Shown here: positions 1 to 6,496 of the stretch, in pieces
Layout: every line of letters starts with the position of its first letter
Position numbering within the stretch: position 1 is the first letter of the stretch
Assembly (NCBI GenBank): GCA_030039095.1
Contig: JASHQP010000694.1
Coordinates: 1 to 13,352, forward strand
Direction: 5' to 3'
DNA: 13,352 bases
DNA from: Streptosporangiaceae bacterium
GTDB lineage: Bacteria; Actinomycetota; Actinomycetes; Streptosporangiales; Streptosporangiaceae
Translations under genes and position numbers: made by a program
Notes under the pieces: generated by a model
What the model was told of the DNA's origin: nothing
Database searches by the model: none
The model's input: only the letters and a program-made list of their open reading frames with translations

Positions 1-20
1 GCTGTCGGTGGGGACCTGGG

Positions 21-1232
21 TCAGCGGGCGATGTCCGCCACGCAGTCGAGCGCCCGGTCCAGGTCCGCTTCGTCGATCACGAGCGGAGGCGCGAGCCTGA
101 TCGTGGAGCCGTGGGTGTCCTTGGCCAGGACGCCGCGCGCGGCGAGCTGCTCGCAGGCCTCCCGCCCCGGCAGCGTCGCGAACTCGACGCCCGCCCACAG
201 ACCGCGGCCCCGAACCTGGCGCACGGCGCTCTCGGGCAGAGCGGCGAGCCGGTCGTGCATGTGCGCGCCCAGCTTGGCCGACCGCTCCTGGAACTCCCCG
301 GTCTTCAGCATCGCGATCACCTCGCGCCCGACCGCGCAGGCCAGCGGGTTCCCGCCGAACGTGGACCCGTGCTGGCCGGGCCGGAACACGCCGAGGATCT
401 CGGCCGAGGACACCACGGCGGACACCGGCACGATGCCGCCGCCGAGCGCCTTGCCGAGCAGGTACATGTCCGGGACCACGTCCTCGTGCTCGCAGGCGAA
501 CGTGGTGCCGGTCCGGCCCAGCCCCGACTGGATCTCGTCCGCGATCATCAGCGCGCCGCGCGCCGAGCAGATCTCGCGTACCCCCGCGAGGAAGCCGGGC
601 GGCGGCACCAGCACGCCCGCCTCGCCCTGGATCGGCTCGACGAGCACCCCGACCACCCGGTCGTCGACGGCGGCGGCCAGCGCCTCGAGGTCGCCGTACG
701 GCACGACCGTGAACCCCGGCGTGAATGGCCCGAACGAGGCCCGGGAGTCGTCGTCGGTCGAGAAGCTGATGATCGTCGTGGTGCGCCCGTGGAAGTTACC
801 CCCGAAGGCCACGATCACGGCCTCGCCGTCGGGCACGCCCTTGACCTCGTAGCCCCACTTGCGTGCGGTCTTGATCGCCGTCTCCACGGCCTCGGCGCCG
901 GTGTTCATCGGCAGCACCATCTGCATGCCGGCCAGTTCGGCGAGCTCCGCGCAGAACGGGCCGAACTGATCGTGCTCGAACGCCCGGCTGACCAGGGTCA
1001 CCCGCTCGAGCTGACGCCGTGCGGCCGCCATGAGCCTGGGGTGGCGGTGGCCGAAGTTGATCGCCGAGTAGGCGGCGAGCAGGTCCAGGTAGCGGCGGCC
1101 GCCGACGTCGGTCACCCAGGCTCCCTCGGCCTCGGCGATCACGACCGGCAGCGGATGGTAGTTGTGCGCGGCGTGCGCCGCAGCCTGAGCGCGCAGCCGC
1201 TCGGCTGCCGCCGTGCCCTCGCTGTCTGTCAT
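21..1232 (-). CDS. rocD: Ornithine--oxo-acid aminotransferase (RocD)
   Basis: PLP-dependent class III aminotransferase of 403 aa, the normal length for the family. It transfers the delta-amino group of ornithine to 2-oxoglutarate, giving glutamate-5-semialdehyde and glutamate, a cytosolic step from arginine to glutamate or proline. Visible motifs are the cofactor-binding TGAEAVETAIK (111-121), the GRTTTIISFS segment (149-158) typical of ornithine aminotransferases, ADEIQSGLGRTG (231-242) with the aspartate that contacts the pyridine ring, the Schiff-base lysine K261 in LLGKALGGG, and HGSTFGGNP (288-296). The reading frame stays open far upstream through the next gene. The ATG at 1232 was chosen because GGGGAGA lies just before it and the protein then starts where family members start. 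It lies 35 nt downstream of the DDAH-like gene, so the two are almost certainly cotranscribed. Family assignment is secure; the substrate is inferred from motifs and neighbour. Confidence 0.95.
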   Translation of the reverse strand: MTDSEGTAAAERLRAQAAAHAAHNYHPLPVVIAEAEGAWVTDVGGRRYLDLLAAYSAINFGHRHPRLMAAARRQLERVTLVSRAFEHDQFGPFCAELAELAGMQMVLPMNTGAEAVETAIKTARKWGYEVKGVPDGEAVIVAFGGNFHGRTTTIISFSTDDDSRASFGPFTPGFTVVPYGDLEALAAAVDDRVVGVLVEPIQGEAGVLVPPPGFLAGVREICSARGALMIADEIQSGLGRTGTTFACEHEDVVPDMYLLGKALGGGIVPVSAVVSSAEILGVFRPGQHGSTFGGNPLACAVGREVIAMLKTGEFQERSAKLGAHMHDRLAALPESAVRQVRGRGLWAGVEFATLPGREACEQLAARGVLAKDTHGSTIRLAPPLVIDEADLDRALDCVADIAR

Positions 1233-1267
1233 GATCGTCTCCCCTGACGTACGTGGGTTCACCGCAG

Positions 1268-2101
1268 CTACCGCAGCTCCAGGGTGCAGCACTTCGGGCC
1301 GCCCCCTGCCTTGCGGAATTCTGACATGTCGACGGGCACCGGCTCGAAGCCCTTTTCCGCGACCTGGGCCGCGAGCCCCGTCGCCTGAGCGGGCAGCACA
1401 ACGTGCCGGCCGTCGCTGATCGCGTTGAGGCCAAGGACCTCGGCGTCCTCGTCCTTCGCCTCGATCAGGCTGGCGAAATGGCTGGTCAGCAGCGCCCGGC
1501 TGGCGTCGTCGAACGCCGCAGGGTAGTACGCGGCGGTCTCGGCGTCGAGCACGCACAGCGCCGTGTCCAGGTGGTAGAACCGCGGGTCGACCAGCCGCAC
1601 GCTGAGCACCGGCAGCCCGAACAGCGCCTCGAGCTCTGCGGCCACCGCCGGGTCGGTGCGGTAGCCGTGACCGGCCAGGATGGCCGTCCCGGCGAAGAGG
1701 ATGTCGCCCTCGCCTTCGTTTACCGAGCGCGACGCGCTGGGCCGGTAACCACCGCGGGTGAACCAGGCTAGGTACGCGTCGCCCTCGGGCGCGCGCTGCG
1801 GATACCGGAACCGGGCGCCCAGCACCCTGCCGCCGATCACGGTGGCGCCGTTGGCCGCGAACACCATGTCCGGCAGCCCCGGCACGGGATCGATGATGTG
1901 CACCGTGTGGCCAAGGCGGGTGAACGTCTCCCTGAGGACGTGCCACTGGCGCATCGCCAGGGCCGCATCGGGCTGCCGGCCCGGGTCCATCCACGGGTTG
2001 ATCGCGTACTCGACCGTGAAGTAGTCGGGTGGGCACATCAGGTACGTCCGGCCATGCCCGGTGCCGTCCGTCTGGGTCCTGCGGTCTCGAGCGCTCGCCA
2101 C
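1268..2101 (-). CDS. ddaH: DDAH/arginine deiminase-fold guanidino hydrolase (dimethylargininase-like)
   Basis: A 277-aa member of the guanidine-modifying (pentein) superfamily, usually annotated as N(G),N(G)-dimethylarginine dimethylaminohydrolase, which releases citrulline and dimethylamine. Catalytic features are LPDMVFAAN (77-85), GEGDILFAG (130-138), the general-base histidine in FYHLDTALC (H177), and the C-terminal nucleophile in AGGGPKCCTLELR, where C271 aligns with the Cys of the GGGP(K/R)C motif. Two adjacent start codons exist, TTG at 2104 and GTG at 2101. GTG was chosen because GGAGG at 2113-2109 is then 7 nt away; the choice changes one residue. Cotranscription with rocD suggests the physiological product is ornithine or feeds ornithine formation. 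The enzyme could therefore be an arginine deiminase or dihydrolase (ArgZ/AgrE-like chemistry) rather than a true DDAH. The fold is clear; the substrate is uncertain. Confidence 0.88.
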   Translation of the reverse strand: MASARDRRTQTDGTGHGRTYLMCPPDYFTVEYAINPWMDPGRQPDAALAMRQWHVLRETFTRLGHTVHIIDPVPGLPDMVFAANGATVIGGRVLGARFRYPQRAPEGDAYLAWFTRGGYRPSASRSVNEGEGDILFAGTAILAGHGYRTDPAVAAELEALFGLPVLSVRLVDPRFYHLDTALCVLDAETAAYYPAAFDDASRALLTSHFASLIEAKDEDAEVLGLNAISDGRHVVLPAQATGLAAQVAEKGFEPVPVDMSEFRKAGGGPKCCTLELR

Positions 2102-2153
2102 CAAAGCCCCTCCCCATCCCGGTCGCTGTGCCGCCCCAGCCCGGCGGATCTCC

Positions 2154-2159
2154 AGCGTA
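2154..2159 (-). promoter_or_regulatory. Possible -10 box for ddaH-rocD
   Basis: On the minus strand these bases read TACGCT, a common actinobacterial -10 variant, placing transcription start near 2147 with a leader of about 46 nt before the GTG. No -35 box at normal spacing stands out (TTGCGC at 2178-2173 is only 13 nt away), which would suit an activator-dependent promoter. Weak call. Confidence 0.3.
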
Positions 2160-2185
2160 GGAGGGCGCGACGGCGCAAGTCTCCC

Positions 2186-2198
2186 CGCAATATTTGCG
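2186..2198. promoter_or_regulatory. Perfect palindrome, possible Lrp/AsnC-type operator for ddaH-rocD
   Basis: CGCAA-TAT-TTGCG is a perfect 13-bp palindrome. It is nested in further copies of the half-site: CGCAAG at 2174-2179, CTTGCG at 2201-2206 and TTGCG at 2215-2219. It lies about 85 nt upstream of the ddaH start and about 40-50 nt upstream of the inferred transcription start, a typical activator position. Lrp/AsnC regulators commonly control arginine and ornithine catabolic genes through clustered short palindromes. No regulator gene is in this window, so the binding protein is an inference. Confidence 0.45.
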
Positions 2199-2254
2199 CG
2201 CTTGCGGCGATCCGTTGCGTCCTGCCCGTTCAGGCCGTCGATCTGTTGCGCGAC

Positions 2255-2276
2255 GGCGCCGATCGGCCCGGGCGCC
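2255..2276 (-). terminator. Weak hairpin at the end of the dapC unit
   Basis: GGCGCC at 2255-2260 and again at 2271-2276 can pair across a 10-nt loop, overlapping the TAG of the CysRS-like gene. There is no T-run and the stem is only 6 bp, so this is a tentative boundary between the dapC unit and ddaH-rocD. Confidence 0.25.
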
Positions 2277-3163
2277 TAGCCGCGGGGTAGCCGGCCGATC
2301 TCGCGGGGCAGGTCCAGCGCGAGCAGCTGGTCGGCGTGCAAGAAGGACTCGAACTTCGATCCCGGCGGGATCTGCGGGTCCTGCTCCAGCCCGCGCAGGG
2401 CCCGGAGGGCCGCTGGCGTGTCCAGGTCGCCGTCGAACGCGGCGGCCACCTGCGCGGTCACCTCCGCGCACAGCGGCCTGCTCGGTGATTCGGCCCACTC
2501 GGCCACCAGCTCACGCCAGTGGCGCAGGGCCTCGTCCGCTTCGCTCAGGACGTCCCAGGTGAGGTCCGCCCGGTCGGCGTGGCGGCGCGACATGAGCGCG
2601 AGCCGCACGGCGAGGGGGTCGAGCCCGCGGTCTGCCAGGCCGGAAAGGTGCACCGCCGGCGCCTCGTGCGGGGCAGCGTGGCCGGCGTCGTAGCCGCTGA
2701 ACGTCACCGGGCCCACGCCCACCGTGTGCCGAATGGTCGCCTGACCGGCCGCCGGCCCCAGCCGTGCCTCCCGCCCCAGCGGTGCCCCCGGCCCCAGCCG
2801 TGCCTCGACGGTGATCTCTACTTGGCTCTCCGCGACGGTGCCCGGGCCGGCCGGCTCCGGAGCGAGGAGCGTCTGCTCGGCGGGCTTGATGTTCAGCGCC
2901 GCTGTCTCGGCGGCGAGCGCGCCGTCGTCGGCCGGTGCCTCGTCGTTTCCGGCACGGCGTATGACCAGGCAGACCACGGCCGTCAGCCCGTGACGGTGCT
3001 CGGCGTTGCGCCGGATCAGGTCCGCCACCAGCAGCGAACGCAGCTCGCCGACGTGTGCGGGGCGCCCGCGCTCCGGGCCGCGGGCGTACAGGTGCAGCAG
3101 GCCGCCGGGCCCGGGTCCGATGTCCTCGACCCGCCCGGTTCGCATGTCGTAGATCCGGAACAC
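2276..3163 (-). CDS. Degenerate cysteinyl-tRNA-synthetase-like protein
   Basis: A 295-aa protein that reads as a shortened class I CysRS. The N-terminus (MFRIYDMRTG, then LHLYARGP 23-30 and AHVGELRSLLVADLIRR 36-52) follows the CysRS pattern MYxCGPTVYDxxHIGHxR. The second half (LADRGLDPLAVRLALMSRRH 176-195, LTWDVL 201-206, GDLDTPAALRAL 245-256) follows the region after KMSKS and the helical domain. The zinc-binding Cys of CGP is Arg28, the second His of HIGH is Glu40, no KMSKS is visible, and the middle of the catalytic domain is missing (a normal CysRS is about 460 aa). Aminoacylation is therefore unlikely. From memory, similar proteins occur in other actinomycetes, so this is probably a conserved paralogue rather than a decaying gene. 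GTG start 3 nt after the dapC stop, so probably translationally coupled. Function unknown. Confidence 0.8.
   Translation of the reverse strand: MFRIYDMRTGRVEDIGPGPGGLLHLYARGPERGRPAHVGELRSLLVADLIRRNAEHRHGLTAVVCLVIRRAGNDEAPADDGALAAETAALNIKPAEQTLLAPEPAGPGTVAESQVEITVEARLGPGAPLGREARLGPAAGQATIRHTVGVGPVTFSGYDAGHAAPHEAPAVHLSGLADRGLDPLAVRLALMSRRHADRADLTWDVLSEADEALRHWRELVAEWAESPSRPLCAEVTAQVAAAFDGDLDTPAALRALRGLEQDPQIPPGSKFESFLHADQLLALDLPREIGRLPRG
2756..2809. repeat. Three 18-bp tandem repeats within the CysRS-like gene
   Basis: Three imperfect copies begin CCCCAGC at 2756, 2774 and 2792. They encode a six-residue repeat on the minus strand (ARLGPG, APLGRE, ARLGPA; residues 121-138) in the linker joining the two CysRS-like halves. 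The period is a multiple of three, so copy-number change would keep the frame. Confidence 0.85.
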
Positions 3164-3166
3164 GGC

Positions 3167-4270
3167 TCAGGCCACCGTGGCCAGGCGCTCGGCGGCGGCG
3201 GCGATCCGCTCGTCGGTGGCGGTCAGCGCGACCCGGACGTGCCGCCCGCCCGCCCTTCCGTACATCGATCCCGGCGCGACCAGGATCCCGGCCCCGGCGA
3301 GCGCGGCGACGGATTCCCAGCAGTCCCGGCCGGGATGAGTGGCCCACAGGTACAGGCCGGCCTGCGAGTGGTCGACGGCCCAGCCCGCAGCCTCCAGCGC
3401 CGGCAGGAGAACCGCCCGCCGCGCCGCGTACCTGGCCTGCTGCGCGTCGGCATGGGCGTCGTCGCCCAGCGCGGCCACCGCGGCCGCCTGCACCGGTCCC
3501 GGCACGATCATCCCGGAGTGCTTGCGTATCGCCAGCAGCTCGGCGACCAGCGCCGGGTCACCGGCAACGAAACCGAAGCGGTAGCCCGCCATGTTGGACC
3601 GCTTGGACAGGGAGTGCACGGCGAGCAGGTTATCGTGCGAGCCGCCGCACACGTCGGGGTGCAGCACCGAGAGGGGGCGCTCGGTGAAGCCGAGCGAGAT
3701 GTAGCACTCGTCGGAAGCGACAACGGCACCGCGCTCCCGCGCCCACGCGGCGACCTTCCGCAGGTGCTCGGCGGGCAGCACCCGGCCGGTCGGGTTCGAC
3801 GGCGAGTTCACCCAGACCAGCCGGACCGGCTCGGGGCCGAGTGACACGAGCCCGTCGGCGGCCACCGGCCTCGCCCCGGCCATCCGCGCGCCCACGTCGT
3901 ACGTCGGGTAGGCCAGTTCGGGATGCACGACCACGTCGCCGGCCCCAAGGCCGAGCAGCGTCGGCAGTCCGGCGATGAGTTCCTTCGTGCCGATCACGGG
4001 GAGGACGGCATCGGGGTCGACGATGACCTGATGCCGTCGCGCCAGCCATCCGGCCGCCGCCTGGCGCAGCGCGCGGGTGCCAGCGGTGGCCGGGTAGCCA
4101 GGGGCATCCGAGGCAGCAGCCAGCGCCTCGCTTACTACGTCGGGAACGGAGTCGACCGGAGTGCCGATGGACAGGTCGACGATGCCACCGGGATGGGCGA
4201 GCGCCCTGACCCGGTAGGGCTCGAGCGCGTCCCAGGGAAAACGCGGCAGCCGTGCGGCGAGCGTCGGCAC
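3167..4270 (-). CDS. dapC: Succinyldiaminopimelate aminotransferase (DapC)
   Basis: Fold-type I PLP aminotransferase of 367 aa. It makes N-succinyl-LL-2,6-diaminopimelate from N-succinyl-2-amino-6-oxopimelate, using glutamate, in the succinylase branch of lysine/meso-DAP biosynthesis. Features are LPRFPWDALEPYR near the N-terminus and VDLSIGTPVDSVPDVV (31-46), both typical of actinobacterial DapC; YPATAGTRALRQA (59-71); VNSPSNPTGRVLP (154-166); SDECYISLGF (186-195) with the cofactor-binding Asp and Tyr; and the Schiff-base lysine K223 in HSLSKRSNMAGYRFGF. The GTG at 4270 gives a family-like N-terminus 26 nt after fdxA, although no strong Shine-Dalgarno is visible. The fdxA-dapC pair is conserved in actinobacteria (Rv1177-Rv1178 in M. 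tuberculosis). High confidence from motifs plus context. Confidence 0.93.
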   Translation of the reverse strand: MPTLAARLPRFPWDALEPYRVRALAHPGGIVDLSIGTPVDSVPDVVSEALAAASDAPGYPATAGTRALRQAAAGWLARRHQVIVDPDAVLPVIGTKELIAGLPTLLGLGAGDVVVHPELAYPTYDVGARMAGARPVAADGLVSLGPEPVRLVWVNSPSNPTGRVLPAEHLRKVAAWARERGAVVASDECYISLGFTERPLSVLHPDVCGGSHDNLLAVHSLSKRSNMAGYRFGFVAGDPALVAELLAIRKHSGMIVPGPVQAAAVAALGDDAHADAQQARYAARRAVLLPALEAAGWAVDHSQAGLYLWATHPGRDCWESVAALAGAGILVAPGSMYGRAGGRHVRVALTATDERIAAAAERLATVA

Positions 4271-4296
4271 CCGGCGGTTACGGTCGGCGGCCGAGA

Positions 4297-4617
4297 TCAG
4301 TGCGGCTGCGGCGGGTAGGACGCCACGAGCGGGTGGTCGCCGTGGATCTTGCCGACCTTGGACGCGCCGCCAGGTGAGCCGATGTTCTGGAAGAAATCGA
4401 CGTTGACGCGATAGAAGTCCCTGAGCTGGGCCGGCACGTCGTCTTCGTAGTAGATCGCCTCTACCGGGCAGACCGGCTCGCAGGCGCCGCAGTCAACGCA
4501 TTCGTCCGGATGGATGTACATCATGCGCTCGCCCTCGTAGATGCAATCCACAGGGCATTCCTCGATGCACGTCTTGTCCAGCAGGTCAATGCAACCCTGG
4601 GTGATGATGTACGTCAC
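4297..4617 (-). CDS. fdxA: 7Fe ferredoxin (FdxA/FdxC type)
   Basis: A 106-aa electron carrier with one [3Fe-4S] and one [4Fe-4S] cluster. Counting from the GTG start, cysteines lie at 9, 17, 21, 25, 40, 43, 46 and 50. By analogy with Azotobacter ferredoxin I, C9, C17 and C50 bind the 3Fe cluster, C21, C40, C43 and C46 bind the 4Fe cluster, and C25 is the free cysteine. Motifs are CIEECPVDCIYEG (17-29) and DECVDCGACEPVCPVEAIYY. The GTG at 4617 is preceded by AAGGAG at 7 nt and gives the canonical N-terminus (V/M)TYIITQGC; the longer open frame to 4707 adds unrelated residues. It sits between the lysozyme-like gene (38 nt) and dapC (26 nt) in one apparent transcript. The redox partner is unknown. 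Confidence 0.96.
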   Translation of the reverse strand: MTYIITQGCIDLLDKTCIEECPVDCIYEGERMMYIHPDECVDCGACEPVCPVEAIYYEDDVPAQLRDFYRVNVDFFQNIGSPGGASKVGKIHGDHPLVASYPPQPH

Positions 4618-4655
4618 TTCGTTACTCCTTTTCCGTCCCCACGGCAGGCAATCTA

Positions 4656-5528
4656 TCAGCCAAGCTGGATGCTTCCCGGCGGAGACGGAGAATCTGAGCG
4701 AGCCCATCCTGCGGCGCCATCGGCAGCCTTCCAGCTATAGCCCGCGTACGTCACGTAGCTGATCTGGTACTGCTGGGCGTGCGACACCAGCCAGGCCGCA
4801 ATCACCCAGCCCTGCCGGGTCCCCGCGACCTGCACGTTCAGCCCGGGATCCGCGCGGGGGCGGGCCCGCTGCGGGCCGAAAGTCTGCGAGAGCTGCGTGG
4901 AGGCGGCGTCGGTACGTGCCGTGCCGCCGATTTTCTGCGCGTACCAGCACCACACCGCGTGCGGGTCCTGCCCGGTGAAGGCGACGGCCATGCGATCGGC
5001 CATCGTTGCGTACTGTGCGTAAGCAAATCCGTCGGCGCTGTGCTGCACGTCCTGCGCTGCCTGGTAAATAGGCAGCTGCTGATATCCCGGAACCTTCACC
5101 AGCGCGCGGAAGAACTTCGACGTGGCGTATACGGGGTTCTCGAGGTCGCGGCGCGGTCCCCAGCCCTCCGAAGGCCGCTGCTGGAACACGCCGACCGAAT
5201 CGCGGTCGCCGTACGTCAGGTTCTGCAGCTTGGACTCCTGCAGCGCCGTCGCGTAGGCCACGGTGACCGCCCGGGCCGGCAGCGCCTGCCGCTGCGCGAC
5301 GCCGGCGATCGTGGCGGCGATGCCCGCCTGGCCGGTGCCGAGCGACACGTCCTGGCCGCCGCCCGCCGCGGTGCAGCCACTGCCCGACAGCAGCGGCTGG
5401 ATCCGCTGGTAGGCGATGTACCCGCCCAGCACCAGGATTACGGCCATGAGCAGGCTTACCCCCGGGATCCCACGTCGGGCGCGGCGGGTTTTCGGCACAG
5501 CACCGAAGTTACCTGCTGGCGCAGTCAC
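4656..5528 (-). CDS. Membrane-anchored extracytoplasmic protein, lysozyme/transglycosylase-like motif
   Basis: A 290-aa protein with a basic N-terminus (KTRRARR, 13-19), one hydrophobic segment (about 23-42) and the rest predicted outside the cell. The conserved core ATALQESKLQNLTYGDRDS (93-111) followed by FQQRPSEGWG (115-124) is shared by a widespread actinobacterial family, sometimes labelled 'heavy metal transporter' without visible basis. Glu98 in QESK and the glutamine-rich loop recall the catalytic Glu and substrate loop of soluble lytic transglycosylases, so peptidoglycan binding or cleavage is plausible but unproven. Cysteines at 52 and 194 could form an extracytoplasmic disulfide. 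The last 70 or so residues (QGWVIAAWLVSHAQQY onward) form a separate C-terminal segment I do not recognise. The GTG at 5528 is the outermost plausible start, but no clear ribosome site supports it; a GTG at residue 11 is an alternative. First gene of the fdxA-dapC unit. Confidence 0.75.
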   Translation of the reverse strand: MTAPAGNFGAVPKTRRARRGIPGVSLLMAVILVLGGYIAYQRIQPLLSGSGCTAAGGGQDVSLGTGQAGIAATIAGVAQRQALPARAVTVAYATALQESKLQNLTYGDRDSVGVFQQRPSEGWGPRRDLENPVYATSKFFRALVKVPGYQQLPIYQAAQDVQHSADGFAYAQYATMADRMAVAFTGQDPHAVWCWYAQKIGGTARTDAASTQLSQTFGPQRARPRADPGLNVQVAGTRQGWVIAAWLVSHAQQYQISYVTYAGYSWKAADGAAGWARSDSPSPPGSIQLG

Positions 5529-5560
5529 TCAGTCCGGGTACCGTTAAGGCCCCTCAAATC

Positions 5561-5586
5561 GGGTCCGATCGAACCCGCAAAGCGGG
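5561..5586. promoter_or_regulatory. Inverted repeats in the divergent promoter region
   Basis: The 125-bp region between the divergent genes at 5528 and 5654 contains two adjoining structures. One is a 16-bp near-palindrome GGGTCCGATCGAACCC (5561-5576) with one mismatched pair. The other is a perfect hairpin CCCGC-AAA-GCGGG (5574-5586). Either could be an operator or leader structure for the minus-strand unit. The binding protein is unknown. Confidence 0.3.
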
Positions 5587-5607
5587 CCGTTACGCTAATC
5601 CGCGACC

Positions 5608-5626
5608 ACCCTGGTAAGGGTATAAC
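5608..5626 (+). promoter_or_regulatory. Possible -10 box and palindrome for the LOG-family gene
   Basis: ACCCT-GGTA-AGGGT (5608-5621) is a short perfect inverted repeat directly abutting TATAAC (5621-5626), a good -10 hexamer about 28 nt before the ATG at 5654. No convincing -35 box is seen. Confidence 0.35.
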
Positions 5627-5653
5627 CGCCCTGGCCAGCTACGTTATGGGCTC

Positions 5654-6436
5654 ATGAGCGCGAACTCGGAGCCGCATCGCCGGCTGCGCCGTCAGGGGCC
5701 CGCGACCTTGCGAGGCAAGCACATACCGAAGACCACCACGGACCAGCGGCTGCTGGACCGGCGCGGCCCGAGCGACTGGGTGCACACCGATCCCTGGCGG
5801 GTGCTCCGGATCCAGGCGGAGTTCGTCGAGGGGTTCGGGCTGCTATCCGAGCTCGGCCCGGCGGTCGCGGTGTTCGGGTCGGCGCGGACGCTTCCGGGCA
5901 CCGGGGACTATGAGCGGGCGGAACAGATCGGAGCCGGACTCGCGGCGGCGGGGTACGCGGTGATCACCGGCGGCGGCCCCGGGATCATGGAGGCCGCGAA
6001 CAAGGGTGCCGTGGGCGCCGGCGGTGTTTCGGTCGGCCTCGGCATCGAGCTGCCGCTGGAGCAGGGCCTGAACGACTACGTCGAGATCGGCCTCGAGTTC
6101 CGGTACTTTTTCGTCCGCAAGACGGTGTTCATCAAGTACTCGCAGGCGTTCGTCGTGCTGCCGGGCGGGTTCGGCACCCTGGACGAGACGTTCGAGGCGC
6201 TCACGCTCGTCCAGACCGGCAAGATCACCAAGTTCCCCATCGTCCTGGTGGACCGCGACTACTGGTCCGGCCTTACCTCGTGGATCCACGGGACGCTGCT
6301 GGCCGAGGGAAAAGTCTCGGCCGCCGACCCCGAGCTGTTCCGGATCGCGGACGACCCCGCCGAGGTCGTGGCGATCATCAAGGACGCGCACGCGAACCGC
6401 TCGGACCGGCCGGGCCGCGAGGGTCCCGCGGCCTGA
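5654..6436 (+). CDS. LOG/TIGR00730-family Rossmann-fold protein (nucleoside 5'-monophosphate phosphoribohydrolase-like)
   Basis: A 260-aa protein of the 'lysine decarboxylase-like' LOG family. Biochemically tested members hydrolyse cytokinin riboside monophosphates or AMP-type nucleotides to a free base plus ribose 5-phosphate. Key features are VAVFGSART (71-79), ITGGGPGIMEAANKGA (104-119), the Arg/Lys segment FVRKTVF (153-159), and the signature PGGFGTLDE (170-178), in which the threonine and glutamate form the active site. The N-terminal 50 residues are basic and probably disordered. The ATG at 5654 is the first in frame; the site upstream has only a weak GGG before it. Divergent from the lysozyme-like gene, 60 nt before the DivIVA-like gene. 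In M. tuberculosis the equivalent (Rv1205) lies in the same neighbourhood. The physiological substrate here is unknown; the family call is secure. Confidence 0.92.
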   Translation: MSANSEPHRRLRRQGPATLRGKHIPKTTTDQRLLDRRGPSDWVHTDPWRVLRIQAEFVEGFGLLSELGPAVAVFGSARTLPGTGDYERAEQIGAGLAAAGYAVITGGGPGIMEAANKGAVGAGGVSVGLGIELPLEQGLNDYVEIGLEFRYFFVRKTVFIKYSQAFVVLPGGFGTLDETFEALTLVQTGKITKFPIVLVDRDYWSGLTSWIHGTLLAEGKVSAADPELFRIADDPAEVVAIIKDAHANRSDRPGREGPAA

Positions 6437-6496
6437 TGCCGGGCTGCGCGCCCGCCGGAATACGCCATTTGGGCTCTGGCATGGCACGATTCTTGT

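Noticed and set aside
1233..2498. Upstream extension of the rocD reading frame to 2498
   Set aside because: The frame is open because of high GC, but it overlaps ddaH entirely and encodes low-complexity Arg/Gly/Pro-rich sequence. The ATG at 1232 has a good ribosome site and the family N-terminus.
5561..5586. tRNA-like T-arm (minus strand GGGTTCGATCGGACCC)
   Set aside because: The GGTTCGA string resembles a T-loop, but no acceptor stem, anticodon arm or D-arm can be formed around it; treated as inverted repeats only.
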